Shown here: one piece after another, positions 1 through 10,571 of the stretch
Numbering within the stretch: position 1 is the stretch's first letter
Layout of the letters: every line of letters begins with the position of its first letter
Assembly (NCBI GenBank): GCA_029262275.1
Contig: JAJCZS010000044.1
Location: 1 to 35,324 of the forward strand
Source: Deltaproteobacteria bacterium
Lineage (GTDB): Bacteria > Desulfobacterota_D > UBA1144 > Nemesobacterales > UBA2774
Direction: 5' to 3'
DNA length: 35,324 bases
Notes under the pieces: model-generated
Told to the model about the DNA's origin: nothing
Database searches by the model: none
The model's input: only the letters and a program-made list of their open reading frames with translations
Translations under genes and position numbers: made by a program

Positions 1-1455
1 GACAATGTATTTAGGAGAATGCAGCCAGGCACAACTAGCCTTGTAGATATACAGATCCCTGCCAATCATCAAAGTGGGACATTTTGGTATCATCCTCATA
101 AACACGGGTCAGTGTCATTTCAATTCTTTGGCGGGATGTCAGGATTTCTTATTATCGAAGGTGGTGAGGGCACCCTCGATGAAGTGCCAGAAGTAAAAGC
201 TGCCAAAGAGGTACTCATGGCTTTTCAGGTCATCAGGACTGATCAGACTGGAAATACACCTTTTGTAAATTTGATAGCACCACAGTTCAGTTCAATACCG
301 ACAAATAGCATTGGTCTATGGAGCACTTATCAGAATAGCTTTTTTTATTTGACTACAAATGGAGTTACTAACCCAGTACTACATATGAAATCTGGAGAAG
401 TTCAACGTTGGAGACTTTTAAATGCCGCCTCTGGAGTAACACTTATCGTAGCACTTGAAGACCACGCACTAAATGTCATAGCAAACGACGGAATTACGGT
501 GCCAGAGATGGTGAGCTTTGAGACAAATCAACCCTATGTTATAGGCGCCGGCAACAGAGTAGATGTGCTTATAAAAGCGGGTGAGCCGGGAACCTATTTG
601 CTTCAGGCTCTGGACACAAATGGTCCCGATGGCGAAGGCTATTCTATCATTACACAATCTGGTATAGACCCGGCTCCAAGAGACGCTAGGATAGGTTTTG
701 ATTTTCCTACCGTAGCCGGGGAATTAGAGGTTCAAGGAACAACATTCCCTTATACGCTTGCAACTATTATCGTCTCAGATGAAGAAATGAATATGGGATT
801 ACCACAAGACCCACTGCCCGTACCTAATGCTATACCAAGCATAGAGGAACAGCTCAGCACACCTCCAGATGCTGTAAGAAATGTTGCGTTTGAAATTTGT
901 GGGACTAGATTTGGTATGGAACCCACTACTTCCAGGCTGCCATCTTGTGGTTGGTATTTTGATTTATATGACGAGGATTACTGGGGAGGAATTCCTTTTA
1001 CAAGTCTACTTATGATGAGAGACGCTGATGATATGGGAGTACTAAATCCAGTGAACGATCCGTTCATGCCTAGAATTGATTATATGAAAGAAGGGTTGTT
1101 TGCCGGCGATGAACCACTATTTGATGATATGTATGCTGGAAACTTTGAGGAATGGACAATCTATAACCGTACGTTTTCAGATCACCCGTTTCATATTCAT
1201 ATTAATCCCTTCCTCGTAACGCATATCAACGGAGTACCTCTTCCACAGCCCGAATACCGAGATACGATTATTGTACCGGCTGCTAAAATGGCGGATCCGC
1301 CAAATGATTTAAATATTAATGAAGCTATTTTTGGTTCCATTACTTTCCGTACAGAGTTTGATGCTTCATTTGCAGGCAGCGCGGTTATGCATTGCCATAT
1401 TCTGACACATGAAGATGTAGGTATGATGCAGAGGATTGATATAATTGAACCGTAA
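1..1455 (+). CDS. Multicopper oxidase, 5'-truncated by the window edge
   Basis: The frame is open to base 1, so the N-terminus, including the first HxH copper motif, lies outside the window. Counting codons from base 1, a second type 2/3 copper motif, WYHPHKHG, lies at residues 30-36. The C-terminal cupredoxin domain has HPFHIH at 395-400 and HCHILTHEDVGMM at 464-476. There Cys465 and His470 would bind type 1 copper, and Met475 (Cys+10) would be the axial ligand. This ligand set is that of laccase/CueO/bilirubin-oxidase type enzymes, which oxidise a substrate and reduce oxygen to water, usually in the periplasm. The substrate cannot be read from sequence. A loop with two cysteines precedes the last domain (about residues 300-330). 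The next gene starts 16 bases downstream and is probably cotranscribed. Confidence 0.93.
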   Translation, partial: DNVFRRMQPGTTSLVDIQIPANHQSGTFWYHPHKHGSVSFQFFGGMSGFLIIEGGEGTLDEVPEVKAAKEVLMAFQVIRTDQTGNTPFVNLIAPQFSSIPTNSIGLWSTYQNSFFYLTTNGVTNPVLHMKSGEVQRWRLLNAASGVTLIVALEDHALNVIANDGITVPEMVSFETNQPYVIGAGNRVDVLIKAGEPGTYLLQALDTNGPDGEGYSIITQSGIDPAPRDARIGFDFPTVAGELEVQGTTFPYTLATIIVSDEEMNMGLPQDPLPVPNAIPSIEEQLSTPPDAVRNVAFEICGTRFGMEPTTSRLPSCGWYFDLYDEDYWGGIPFTSLLMMRDADDMGVLNPVNDPFMPRIDYMKEGLFAGDEPLFDDMYAGNFEEWTIYNRTFSDHPFHIHINPFLVTHINGVPLPQPEYRDTIIVPAAKMADPPNDLNINEAIFGSITFRTEFDASFAGSAVMHCHILTHEDVGMMQRIDIIEP

Positions 1456-1471
1456 ATAGTGGAGAACTAAA

Positions 1472-2143
1472 ATGTATAGAAAAGCCAGCATAATAAATCT
1501 AGTAATGATTATGATGTTTTGTTTAGGAGTTAACGCTTATGCCCAAAACCTAGGAGCATCGCTATCAGAGGTAGAAGGAAGGCTGGGCAAGCAGGTAGTT
1601 GTTAACCTAGCTCTTACTAACAACACAACCGCTGCACAAGGTGGGATAAACCTTTTATTCAATCCTAATGTTGCCGATATTGAAGATGTAAGTATTGACG
1701 TCTCACCAGGTACTGCTTTAGATGACACAAGCTTTTTTATAGTTCCCGGAGTTAAAATTAGGGGTGGAGAAGAAGTAAATACCAAAGGTTTGTTTATTGG
1801 AATATTCCCTGGGGAACTTCCTGCTCCACTCATTCCGAATGGAGATATTGCTACAATTATTTTTACGATAAGTGATGATGCGGAACCAGGTGATTTCACT
1901 GGTCTAAATTTCAGTTTTGTATCCTTTAATCCAACTAGTTTTGCCAGTCAAAAGGGAATACCCGTAACAATTGATAATTCAAATTTCACAAATGGGCTTA
2001 TCACTGTTAGAAGTACGGGCGGTAGCAGTTCCTGTGCTCTTGCTCAGGGAAGTATAGCTGTTAGTCGTGTTATGGATATTGCACTTATTCTTCTTATTCC
2101 AATAGCTTTTGTTGCAGTTAGGCGTATTTGGAAGAAGGGATAA
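1472..2143 (+). CDS. Secreted cohesin-like domain protein with C-terminal sorting-type tail
   Basis: A 223-residue exported protein. An N-terminal signal peptide ends near Ala-Tyr-Ala-Gln (about residues 22-25). Residues about 28-175 look like a cohesin-type beta-sandwich: a 'GKQVVVNLALTNNT' strand, 'GGINLLFNPNVADI', then a late 'ITV' strand. The C-terminus has Cys188 after a Ser/Gly stretch, Asp202, a short hydrophobic helix (about 203-216), then Arg-Arg and Lys-Lys. This tripartite pattern resembles CTERM protein-sorting signals, closest in my reading to JDVT-CTERM, in which a membrane protease processes the tail. GGAG lies about 8 bases before the ATG. It follows the multicopper oxidase by 16 bases, so the two may be made together. 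The specific ligand is unknown; no dockerin is visible in the window. Confidence 0.8.
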   Translation: MYRKASIINLVMIMMFCLGVNAYAQNLGASLSEVEGRLGKQVVVNLALTNNTTAAQGGINLLFNPNVADIEDVSIDVSPGTALDDTSFFIVPGVKIRGGEEVNTKGLFIGIFPGELPAPLIPNGDIATIIFTISDDAEPGDFTGLNFSFVSFNPTSFASQKGIPVTIDNSNFTNGLITVRSTGGSSSCALAQGSIAVSRVMDIALILLIPIAFVAVRRIWKKG

Positions 2144-2164
2144 GTAGCTCTGACGATTATACTG

Positions 2165-3991
2165 CTAAACTTCTAGTTTGTTACGCTTTTCTAGAACTGC
2201 CCTTTTAGAAGCATCAAGCTCCATCTTCCGGAGTCTCATACTCTCGGGTGTAATCTCGACAAGCTCATCTTCAGCAATAAATTCGATTGCTTGATCAAGT
2301 GACAGTGGTCTGGGTGGTCTTAGTACAACTGTAGCCTCAGAAGTGGAGCTTCTCATGTTTGTAAGCTTCTTCTCTTTTGTAATATTGACGGTAAGATCGC
2401 CGTTTCTGTTCCTCTCTCCAATTATCATTCCTGCATATACCTGGGTAGTTACCTCAACGAATAGCTCACCCCTGTCTACCATTGCAAGGCTTGCATATGT
2501 CGTAATTTTTCCCGCTCGGTCTGACACAAGCGCTCCGGTTGATCTTTGTGGGATTGGACCGTACCAAGGCTCATATCCTTCAAATAGAGTGTTCATAACT
2601 CCAGAGCCCTTTGTATCAATTAGAAACTGGCTTCTAAATCCTATCAGTCCCCTAGAGGTTACGATAAACTCAATATCAACACGACCATTGCCATTGTTGT
2701 GCAGATTAACCATGCGCCCTTTCCTTTGGGCAATATTCTCTGTAATAACTCCAACAAATTCTTCAGGTACATCTATAAAAATCCGCTCTACAGGCTCTGT
2801 AACAGTGCCGTTATCATTTTTTGTAATTACAGTAGGTTTAGAAACCATAAATTCATAACCCTCACGCCTCATGGTTTCAATCAGCACGGCCATCTGTAAC
2901 TCTCCGCGCCCAGCTACTTCAAAAGCATCCGCTCTTTCGGTGTCATTAATTTGTATTGCAACATTTCTCAGTTTTTCTCTATCAAGCCTTTCCCTTATTT
3001 GCCTGGAGGTTAGAAATTTGCCCTCCCTTCCGGCAAACGGGCCACTGTTAACATAGAAAATCATAGAGATAGTAGGCTCATCTACCTTTATACGCTCAAG
3101 AGGTACAGGATTATCAACAGCAGAAACTGTATCTCCTATCTGCACCTTCTCTTCCCCTGCTATTGCTATAATATCCCCTGCCTCAACCTTATCTACCTGT
3201 GTTTTCTTAAGTCCTGCGTAGGTATACAAAACTGAAATTTTTATTGTAGACACAGAGTCGCCTTCACCACAGAGAGAATAACTCTTGTTAGCTTCAAGCT
3301 CTCCACTCATCATTCTTCCAATAGCGAGCCTTCCCACATAGTTATCATAATCTAAATTAGTTATGAGAAACTGTGTCACGGAGCCGTCTCCAACTTCTGG
3401 ACCAGGAATTGAAGTTATGATTTGATCGAAAAGAGGGACCAGATTATCTGATGAATCATCGATTTCTTTGTGAGCAGCACCGATTTTTGCGTTTGTATAG
3501 ATGATCGAGAACTCTATTTGATCCTCATTTGCATCAAGCTCAATAAAGAGATCATAGACCTCGTCAATTACTTCATCGGGCCTAGCGTCGGGTCTGTCTA
3601 TCTTATTAATAACAAGTATGATTGGAAGCTTTTTTTCAAGCGCTTTCTGAACAACAAAGCGTGTTTGAGGAAGTGGTCCTTCACTTGCGTCAACTAAAAG
3701 TAAAGCCCCATCAACCATATTTAAGCTTCTCTCAACTTCTCCTCCAAAATCTGCGTGCCCCGGTGTATCTACAATGTTAATCTTAATATCTTTGTAGAGG
3801 ACTGCGGTGTTTTTAGCAGTGATGGTTATACCACGCTCTTTCTCCAGATCCATCGAGTCCATGACTCTATCTTCAACCTGCTGATGTTCATGGAAGACAT
3901 TGCTCTGCTGTAACATAGCATCAACAAGTGTGGTCTTGCCATGATCGACATGAGCTATAATTGCAATATTTCTAATATTATCTTTTCTCAT
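2165..3991 (-). CDS. typA: Translational GTPase TypA/BipA
   Basis: A full-length (608 aa) ribosome-associated translational GTPase related to EF-G and LepA, acting in the cytoplasm on 50S assembly and stress adaptation. G1 AHVDHGKT is at residues 13-20, followed by G2 'RGITI', G3 DTPGH and G4 NKID. Later come the domain II barrel, an EF-G-like '[18 protein letters not shown]' domain, and the TypA-specific C-terminal domain with '[19 protein letters not shown]'. A GAGAGGAA ribosome site lies about 9 bases before the ATG. It converges on the cohesin-like gene with a 21-base gap that holds no clear terminator. Confidence 0.97.
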   Translation of the reverse strand: MRKDNIRNIAIIAHVDHGKTTLVDAMLQQSNVFHEHQQVEDRVMDSMDLEKERGITITAKNTAVLYKDIKINIVDTPGHADFGGEVERSLNMVDGALLLVDASEGPLPQTRFVVQKALEKKLPIILVINKIDRPDARPDEVIDEVYDLFIELDANEDQIEFSIIYTNAKIGAAHKEIDDSSDNLVPLFDQIITSIPGPEVGDGSVTQFLITNLDYDNYVGRLAIGRMMSGELEANKSYSLCGEGDSVSTIKISVLYTYAGLKKTQVDKVEAGDIIAIAGEEKVQIGDTVSAVDNPVPLERIKVDEPTISMIFYVNSGPFAGREGKFLTSRQIRERLDREKLRNVAIQINDTERADAFEVAGRGELQMAVLIETMRREGYEFMVSKPTVITKNDNGTVTEPVERIFIDVPEEFVGVITENIAQRKGRMVNLHNNGNGRVDIEFIVTSRGLIGFRSQFLIDTKGSGVMNTLFEGYEPWYGPIPQRSTGALVSDRAGKITTYASLAMVDRGELFVEVTTQVYAGMIIGERNRNGDLTVNITKEKKLTNMRSSTSEATVVLRPPRPLSLDQAIEFIAEDELVEITPESMRLRKMELDASKRAVLEKRNKLEV

Positions 3992-4198
3992 ACGAATATA
4001 TTCCTCTCGTTAATAAATCATTTAAGCTTCGTGGATCTAGTAGGAAACTGCTTTAGAATAAATAGAAATGAACTTACTATCCCAGACGCCAATACCCTGT
4101 AAAAACTACCCTAATGATCCAGACTCTTGATAGAAAAGCAAACCAAATTTAATAATTTTACTAGTAGGAAGTTTGCTGGAAGGTGTTTTAAACCATGC

Positions 4199-5914
4199 TC
4201 AGTTATTAATCGAACCACCACTTCTAAGCAATTCTACCTTCTCTTTAATATCCCCGACTCTATTTTTAGATTCTTCCAGCTTTTCTGATTCTATCTTGTA
4301 GAAATTTTTAAGAGGGGTCAATGAGTCTGTAACTTGCATACTTATTCCATCAAAGTCGCGTTTTAGCTGGGAGCCTACACTAGAGGTAAGTTCCTCTATA
4401 AGCGCATCCACTTTTTGATTAAACTCTTTCATTGCGTCTCTTCTCTTTTTTGGAAGAATTGCAAAAGCTGTTGCCATAACGGCAATTGTTGCAACAATTC
4501 CAGTTATATCAACTATGAAAGAAGAAAAAGCTGATACAACAGCCGCGCCAATTGCTAACGTACCTACCTGAACTCCCAGCACAGAGGCTACTGCCCCTCT
4601 TGCCGAATCAACGAGGTTTCCGCCTAGTAAGGCTGGATCTATACTCTTTCTTTTAGATTCGAGCTCAGAACGTACTGTGTCAATGAGTCTAGTTCGATCA
4701 TATGTAAACCCAGAACCCACGGTTGGTGCATCGGGTTTTAATGAGCTGTTATAAAAGTTAATAGTGTCATCAAGTAGGGTTCTAGCTGATTTCTCTGTCC
4801 AGTTAACCATAGAGTCAAGATCTTTCTCAAGCTCTGCTACGGTTTGTCGGGATACTTTATATTCAAACTCCTTGGCAACTTTATCTTTGCTAATTAATTT
4901 AAAAATATTCTGAAACCTGATGAGCTCATCTATGAACTCAACCCCTCTTGTCTTAAACTCTAGAAGTCTGCTCCTAATTCTCTCTGTGAATTGTGAAGAG
5001 TTGCCAATTATTTCATCTTTCATACCATCTAGCTTTCTTTGAAATTCCTCTAATTTCTCAGTGTCTTGAGATATTTTCTCGAGATTAGCATCTATAGCCT
5101 TCTCGGTTTCAGAGCAAAGACTAAGCGCAAGCTCTGAGGAGCTGTCTATCTTTAACCTTATACGCTCTTCTTCGCCTAAAGTCTTGAATATATACCCCTC
5201 TAATTTTTCAAACCCGCTCTTTGAATACATAACCGTATCCGAGTTTGATTTCCCCAATTTTGCCAGTTTAGCGGATAAGGGAATAATGTGGGGCTTGAAA
5301 TTGAATCTACGTTCAAGCTCATGGGAGGTATGTGTTATAAGCTGACTTATTTCCTCTTCATCCTTAGCTATATCAATCTTGTTTAAAACAAAAACTATAT
5401 TTTTAAGCCATTCTTCCTTAATAAATTCTATAAGCTTTGCCTCACTACCAGTGACGGCACGCTCTGCTCCTATAGTGAAAAAAACGATATCTGCTTTAGG
5501 TATAAACTTTTCCGTAATATTTTGATGCTGCTCAATTGTTACATTAGTTCCAGGGGTATCGACTAATAAGATCCCTTTAAGTTTATCTTCAGAAATAGAA
5601 ACCACCCGATTGCCATCTTCTATGGATTCGAGTTTTTGATCGCCGTACTTTATGACAGTTATCTGATCTGTCGTGGGGGTAATCCCTTCGGGCAGAACTT
5701 CTTGCCCAAGAAGCGTATTGATTATGGAAGACTTTCCAGTGCTAAACTCACCTATGAAAACAATTGAAAATAAGTTCTCTAAGTTCTCTATAACTGAGAC
5801 CAGCTTATCTTTTAGATCTTCATCTGCAAGTATCTCAATCTCAGCTAAAAGATTCGTAAGCAGGAGCTTTTCTTCGAGAATAACCTTTGTGTATTTATCA
5901 TCAAGTATTTGCAT
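4199..5914 (-). CDS. Bacterial dynamin-like GTPase
   Basis: A 571-residue dynamin-superfamily protein. The GTPase domain has P-loop GEFSTGKSS (residues 55-63), a conserved switch threonine in 'GITPTT', DTPGT (119-123) and NKID (178-181). Long helical segments follow (about 265-420), then a hydrophobic stretch rich in Ala, Val and Ile (about 440-490), likely the membrane-binding paddle. A second helical segment ends the protein. Family members bind and remodel membranes or respond to membrane stress. Many bacterial dynamin-like proteins work as pairs, but there is only one copy here and no partner next to it. It is divergent from the DUF255 gene. Confidence 0.9.
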   Translation of the reverse strand: MQILDDKYTKVILEEKLLLTNLLAEIEILADEDLKDKLVSVIENLENLFSIVFIGEFSTGKSSIINTLLGQEVLPEGITPTTDQITVIKYGDQKLESIEDGNRVVSISEDKLKGILLVDTPGTNVTIEQHQNITEKFIPKADIVFFTIGAERAVTGSEAKLIEFIKEEWLKNIVFVLNKIDIAKDEEEISQLITHTSHELERRFNFKPHIIPLSAKLAKLGKSNSDTVMYSKSGFEKLEGYIFKTLGEEERIRLKIDSSSELALSLCSETEKAIDANLEKISQDTEKLEEFQRKLDGMKDEIIGNSSQFTERIRSRLLEFKTRGVEFIDELIRFQNIFKLISKDKVAKEFEYKVSRQTVAELEKDLDSMVNWTEKSARTLLDDTINFYNSSLKPDAPTVGSGFTYDRTRLIDTVRSELESKRKSIDPALLGGNLVDSARGAVASVLGVQVGTLAIGAAVVSAFSSFIVDITGIVATIAVMATAFAILPKKRRDAMKEFNQKVDALIEELTSSVGSQLKRDFDGISMQVTDSLTPLKNFYKIESEKLEESKNRVGDIKEKVELLRSGGSINN

Positions 5915-5992
5915 AAGCTCTTCGTATTACATCAATTATAACCAAGTAATTGTACAATGAGTATCATGTGTAACAATGAGTCTACTTATTAA

Positions 5993-5998
5993 TATAAT
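5993..5998 (+). promoter_or_regulatory. Possible -10 box for the DUF255 gene
   Basis: A perfect TATAAT lies in the divergent intergenic region, but without a good -35 at 16-18 bases. If used, transcription would start near base 6005. That would exclude the upstream ATG at 5976 and favour the ATG at 6045, 6060 or 6084. Confidence 0.35.
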
Positions 5999-6059
5999 CA
6001 TCCTTGTAAATGAGGAAAGGTGCAGTAAACTCAGTAAGTGCCATATGGAAAAGATCACA

Positions 6060-8288
6060 ATGGAGAAATTAGCCTCAGGGCTTATGAACAAAACCCTCTT
6101 TATAGGACTTATAACTTATCTGGTACTCTTTTGCTTACTTACTACTAATAACACCTATAGTGCGCAGGACTCAGGATCAAAACAAATGAAACATTCAAAC
6201 CGTCTAAAAAATGAAAAAAGCCCTTATTTACTACAACACGCCGATAACCCTGTGGATTGGTATCCCTGGGGAGAAGAGGCCTTTGAGAAGGCGCGCAAGG
6301 AAAATAAGCCCATACTCCTATCAATTGGATATTCAACATGCCATTGGTGTCATGTTATGGAGCATGAGTCTTTTGAAGATGAAGAAGTAGCAAAACTGAT
6401 GAATGAAACTTTTGTATCAATTAAGGTTGACCGAGAAGAAAGACCTGATATTGATAATATTTATATGACCGTGTGTCAGTTAATGTCCAAAGGGGGATGT
6501 GGCTGGCCACTCAATGTAATTATGACCCCAGACAAAAAACCCTTCTTCGCAGGAACGTATATTCCAAAAGAGAGCCGCTACGGAAGAATGGGAATGATGG
6601 AATTTGTCCCCAAAATAAAAGAGGCTTGGGAAAAGGACAAAGAGAATATACTCAATTCTGCTGACGCCGTTACAGCTGCAGTTCAAAAAGCAACCGATGT
6701 TTCACAGAATACAGAAGGTAAAGACCTTTCTACTAAAACCCTTGATACGGCTTATAATCAGCTTCTAAGAAATTTTGATGAAGACAACGGAGGCTTTGGT
6801 ACACGTCCAAAGTTTCCTACCCCTCATAACCATCTGTTCCTTCTGCGCTATTGGAAACGTACAGGAGACCCGCTGGCACTTCAAATGGTGGAAAAAACTC
6901 TCCAGGAAATGAGGCTTGGTGGAATTTATGATCACGTAGGATTTGGTTTTCATAGATACTCTACTGATCAAAACTGGCTTCTACCTCATTTTGAAAAGAT
7001 GCTCTATGACCAAGCAATGTTGGCAATGGCATACACTGAGCTCTACCAAGCTACAGGAAAAAAAGAATATGAAAACACCGCTCGAGAAATCCTAACCTAT
7101 GTGTTAAGAGATATGACATCCGCAGAGGGTGGATTCTATTCAGCAGAAGATGCGGATAGCGAGGGCGAAGAGGGAAAATTTTATGTCTGGACTGAAGAAG
7201 AACTACAAGAAACCTTAGGTAAAGAGAATGCAGAGTTAATAATTAGAACATTTAATACAAGCAAGCCTGGCAATTTTACTGAAGAAGCAGGTGGCCACCA
7301 AACCGGCGCTAACATATTGCATCTTCAAAAACCCTTAAGTGAGATCGCTATTTCATATGAAATTAGTGAAGAAGAATTCTCAACGAAAATCGAAAAAGCT
7401 CGTACCACACTTTTCAATGAGCGTGAAAAAAGAATTCACCCTTATAAAGACGACAAGATTTTAACAGATTGGAATGGGCTTATGATTGCAGCTTTTTCAA
7501 TGGCAGGCAGAGCTTTTAATGAGCCCCAGTATACACAAGCTGCAGAAAAGGCAGCTAACTTTATCCTCAAAGATATGAGAGACAGTAAAGGCAAACTCCT
7601 TCACAGGTATAGGCAAGGAGAGTCTGGAATTATGGCCAATGTTGATGATTATGCGTTTTTGATCTGGGGGCTTCTTGAGTTATATGAAAGCACTTTTGAC
7701 ATTCAATATCTAAAAGTAGCTTTGTCACTTCAAAACGATATGGACAAAGGGTTTTGGGATGATAAAAACGGAGGCTACTTCTTCACATCAGATGATGCTG
7801 AAGAATTAATTTCAAGACAAAAAGAGATATATGACGGTGCTATCCCCTCAGGCAACTCTGTAGGTGGTGTGAATCTGCTTAAATTCTCAAGAATCACTGG
7901 AAATGTAGAGTATGAGCAGAAAGCTTCCAAACTTGGTAAGGCCTTTTCTGAAACTATTGAGAGTGGTCCTATGGCTTACACTCTATTTATGACTGGGCTT
8001 GATTTCGGTTTAGGCCCCTCATATGAAGTAGTAATAGTAGGAAACCCTGAAGATGAAGATACAAAAGCTATGATAGAGGCGCTAAGAAAAACTTATAGTC
8101 CAAATAAAGTTGTGTTATTTCGAGAAAAGGAAGATGATGCTGAAATTATAGAAATTGCTGAGTTCACCCAAGCTCAATTGAGCATAGAAGAAAAAGCAAC
8201 AGCATATGTATGCTTAAATCATGTATGCAACCTGCCAACTACCGATATCAATAAAATGATTGAACTATTAACACCTAAGAAACCATAA
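6060..8288 (+). CDS. Exported thioredoxin-fold DUF255 (YyaL/SPATA20-like) protein
   Basis: A DUF255-family protein: an N-terminal thioredoxin-like domain followed by a long (alpha/alpha)6 toroid resembling glycosidases and epimerases. The family signatures are clear: '[18 protein letters not shown]', then a redox-like Cys94-His-Trp-Cys97 in '[14 protein letters not shown]', then '[11 protein letters not shown]', 'GGCGWPLNV' and '[17 protein letters not shown]'. The biochemical role of the family is not established. Frame-open starts exist at 5976, 6045, 6060 and 6084. I chose 6060 because GGAAAAG lies about 8-10 bases upstream and because the resulting N-terminus is a good signal peptide ending 'TYSA' before Gln-Asp, which suggests export to the periplasm. 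Stand-alone transcription is likely, since it diverges from the dynamin gene. Confidence 0.93.
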   Translation: MEKLASGLMNKTLFIGLITYLVLFCLLTTNNTYSAQDSGSKQMKHSNRLKNEKSPYLLQHADNPVDWYPWGEEAFEKARKENKPILLSIGYSTCHWCHVMEHESFEDEEVAKLMNETFVSIKVDREERPDIDNIYMTVCQLMSKGGCGWPLNVIMTPDKKPFFAGTYIPKESRYGRMGMMEFVPKIKEAWEKDKENILNSADAVTAAVQKATDVSQNTEGKDLSTKTLDTAYNQLLRNFDEDNGGFGTRPKFPTPHNHLFLLRYWKRTGDPLALQMVEKTLQEMRLGGIYDHVGFGFHRYSTDQNWLLPHFEKMLYDQAMLAMAYTELYQATGKKEYENTAREILTYVLRDMTSAEGGFYSAEDADSEGEEGKFYVWTEEELQETLGKENAELIIRTFNTSKPGNFTEEAGGHQTGANILHLQKPLSEIAISYEISEEEFSTKIEKARTTLFNEREKRIHPYKDDKILTDWNGLMIAAFSMAGRAFNEPQYTQAAEKAANFILKDMRDSKGKLLHRYRQGESGIMANVDDYAFLIWGLLELYESTFDIQYLKVALSLQNDMDKGFWDDKNGGYFFTSDDAEELISRQKEIYDGAIPSGNSVGGVNLLKFSRITGNVEYEQKASKLGKAFSETIESGPMAYTLFMTGLDFGLGPSYEVVIVGNPEDEDTKAMIEALRKTYSPNKVVLFREKEDDAEIIEIAEFTQAQLSIEEKATAYVCLNHVCNLPTTDINKMIELLTPKKP

Positions 8289-8354
8289 AACATATATCTG
8301 AATATATTTATGTAATAGAACAAATTAAAAAAAGTTCCGATATAATATTGTGTA

Positions 8355-8382
8355 TTGATTTTAAGTATGTTGATTTTATAAT
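8355..8382 (+). promoter_or_regulatory. Sigma-70-type promoter for the small acidic ORF
   Basis: TTGATT (8355-8360), a 16-base spacer and a perfect TATAAT (8377-8382). Expected start near 8389, leaving a leader of about 48 bases before the ATG at 8437. Confidence 0.65.
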
Positions 8383-8436
8383 ATGGTGAAAGTGAAGTTT
8401 AGTTAGATTTAAAACAAAGCAACGGAGGCTAGGAAC

Positions 8437-8598
8437 ATGCCCAGAAAAGCCAAGAGAAAAATAAAAGACTTGGTAGAAATGCTCGAAGATCCCGACAATT
8501 CAGGATACATCGGCGGTGACTACGAAGACATGATGGAGCTTATGGAAGAAGAATTGACCGAAATGGACGATCTTGAAGATCATGAAGAAATGGAATGA
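8437..8598 (+). CDS. Small acidic protein, 53 aa, unknown function
   Basis: A short ORF, MPRKAKRKIKDLVEML... to ...EDHEEME. It has a basic N-terminal helix (residues 1-12) and a strongly acidic Met/Glu/Asp-rich second half, predicted helical, with no signal peptide or membrane segment. GGAGG (8424-8428) lies 8 bases before the ATG, and a good promoter lies upstream at 8355-8382, so expression is likely. Its last 19 bases overlap the 3' end of mnmG on the other strand. I do not recognise the family. The charge layout (basic head, acidic tail) could suit a protein- or nucleic-acid-binding modulator, but that is inference only. Confidence 0.75.
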   Translation: MPRKAKRKIKDLVEMLEDPDNSGYIGGDYEDMMELMEEELTEMDDLEDHEEME

Positions 8599-10493
8599 CC
8601 CTGAGCTTGCTTATGACCACCATCCCGTTTTAAATAAACCATTAGAACAGAAATCGCAGCAGGAGTAACCCCAGAGATTCTGGTCGCTTGACCTAATGAA
8701 CCAGGGCGAATGTCTGAAAGTCTTTGGACTATCTCATTTGATAGTCCTGGAATATCGTTATATGAAAAGCTCTCAGGAATAATAAAATCCTCTAGTCTCT
8801 TAAATTTATCGATCTGCTCCGCCTGCCTTTTTATATAGCCCTCGTATTTAACATCCATTTCAATCTGAGAAATGACGTCATCAGTAATAGGGTTCAGATC
8901 AGTGTTTAATTCAAAGAACTTCAGATCTTGGTATGTTATTTCAGGGCGCCTAAGTAGTTCTTTGAGACTATGAGGTTTTTTAATAGGGGACGCGCCTAGA
9001 CTAATGAGTATCTCATTAATTTTGGAGTTAGGAACAACTTTTGTATTCTCTAATCTTTCGAACTCTTGTCTAACAGCTTTCTTTCTTACCTCAAATTTAA
9101 GATAATCCTCTTCTTTTAATAATCCGATCTTATAACCAAGCTCACCAAGCCTCATATCAGCATTATCTTCTCTTAAAACCAACCGATACTCAGCACGAGA
9201 AGTAAACATCCTGTAGGGCTCATCGACTCCTTTTGTAACCAGGTCATCAACCATAATTCCAATGTACGCTTGTGAGCGGTCCAGAATAAATGGATCCTCA
9301 CCCTTAACTCGAAGTGCTGCATTTATTCCTGCAACGAGTCCCTGGCTCCCAGCTTCTTCATAACCCGTGGTGCCATTTATTTGGCCTGCAAAGTATAGGT
9401 TGTCTATTAGTTTGGTCTCAAGCGTTGGTTTTAGTTGTGTCGGATCTACATAATCATATTCAACTGCATATCCAGGCCTCATAATTTCAACTTGATCTAA
9501 ACCGTCAATTGTTCTTACTAACTCATACTGAACCTCAAGAGGTAGACTGGTTGAGATGCCGTTTGGATATATTTCATAAGTGTTTAAACCATCCGGCTCT
9601 AAGAACACCTGATGACGGTCTTTGTCAGGGAATTTCACAATCTTGTCTTCAATCGATGGACAGTATCTTGGCCCTACGCCTTTTATTTCTCCAGAATAAA
9701 GAGGAGATTTATGAAGGTTATTATTTATTACTTCATGAGTTTTCTTGTTGGTATATGTAATGTGGCAGGGCAGCTGGTCTCTATCTATTATTGAATTTGT
9801 AAATGAAAATGGCTTAGGGTTTTTATCGCCTGGCTGCTCTTCAAGCATATCCCATTTGATTGTCCTTCCATCAAGTCTTGGAGGAGTACCGGTTTTCAGT
9901 CGTCCTACTTTAAAGCCTATGCTTCCAAATGATTCCGAGATTCCTGTAGCTGCAGCTTCACCTGCTCTACCCGAAGAAATTTTTGTAGCCCCAATATGAA
10001 TAAGCCCGTTAGGAAAAGTTCCTGGAGTAACTACTACTGCATCAGCATAAAAATGCTCTCCTAGATTAGTTTTTACCCCTGCAATTCTATCCCCTTCTAC
10101 AAGAAAGCCTTCCACCATTCTTTGTTTGATATCCATATTTGTCTCGGACTCAAGAGCCTTTTTCATATATGACCTATATGACTGGCGGTCAGCTTGAATT
10201 CTCGTGGCCTGCACCGCTGCACCCTTTCTGGTGTTGAGTCTTCTAAATTGAATCGCCGCATGGTCTGCAGCTTTACCCATCTCTCCACCCAGAGCATCAA
10301 TCTCTTTCACTAAGTGGCCCTTGCCTACTCCGCCTATTGAGGGGTTACATGACATCAGACCGATTGTATCGATGTTTGCTGTCAGAACTAGCGTACGGCA
10401 ACCCATACGAGCTGCAGCAAGAGCGGCTTCACAGCCCGCATGTCCTGCTCCGATGACTATCACCTGATGACTTTTTGGATAATTTATACTCAT
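8580..10493 (-). CDS. mnmG: tRNA uridine-34 modification enzyme MnmG (GidA)
   Basis: A 637-residue FAD enzyme. With MnmE it installs the carboxymethylaminomethyl (or aminomethyl) group at position 5 of wobble uridine-34 of tRNAs reading split codon boxes. The FAD-binding motif VIGAGHAGCEAALAAARMG is at the N-terminus. Family blocks 'SCNPSIGGVGKGHLVKEIDALGGEM', 'NTRKGAAVQATRIQADR' and 'GTTGYEEAGSQGLVAGINAA' follow, and a helical tail ends 'ISGVTPAAISVLMVYLK'. GGAAG lies about 10 bases upstream of the ATG. The partners mnmE and rsmG are not adjacent in the window. It overlaps the small acidic ORF tail-to-tail by 19 bases. Confidence 0.98.
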   Translation of the reverse strand: MSINYPKSHQVIVIGAGHAGCEAALAAARMGCRTLVLTANIDTIGLMSCNPSIGGVGKGHLVKEIDALGGEMGKAADHAAIQFRRLNTRKGAAVQATRIQADRQSYRSYMKKALESETNMDIKQRMVEGFLVEGDRIAGVKTNLGEHFYADAVVVTPGTFPNGLIHIGATKISSGRAGEAAATGISESFGSIGFKVGRLKTGTPPRLDGRTIKWDMLEEQPGDKNPKPFSFTNSIIDRDQLPCHITYTNKKTHEVINNNLHKSPLYSGEIKGVGPRYCPSIEDKIVKFPDKDRHQVFLEPDGLNTYEIYPNGISTSLPLEVQYELVRTIDGLDQVEIMRPGYAVEYDYVDPTQLKPTLETKLIDNLYFAGQINGTTGYEEAGSQGLVAGINAALRVKGEDPFILDRSQAYIGIMVDDLVTKGVDEPYRMFTSRAEYRLVLREDNADMRLGELGYKIGLLKEEDYLKFEVRKKAVRQEFERLENTKVVPNSKINEILISLGASPIKKPHSLKELLRRPEITYQDLKFFELNTDLNPITDDVISQIEMDVKYEGYIKRQAEQIDKFKRLEDFIIPESFSYNDIPGLSNEIVQRLSDIRPGSLGQATRISGVTPAAISVLMVYLKRDGGHKQAQGHSISS

Positions 10494-10571
10494 AGTATAT
10501 CTTCCACGTTATAAAAACACTGCAATTGTAAATCCTTAAACGCTTAGCGTCAATTCTTCAAAGACCTCTTC

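Noticed and set aside
1472-2143. Cellulosome component
   Set aside because: There is only one cohesin-like domain, and no dockerin or glycoside hydrolase is present nearby.
4037-4170. Direct repeat CTAGTAGGAA at 4037-4046 and 4161-4170 in the typA/dynamin gap
   Set aside because: Only 10 bases and no gene or mobile element between; likely chance.
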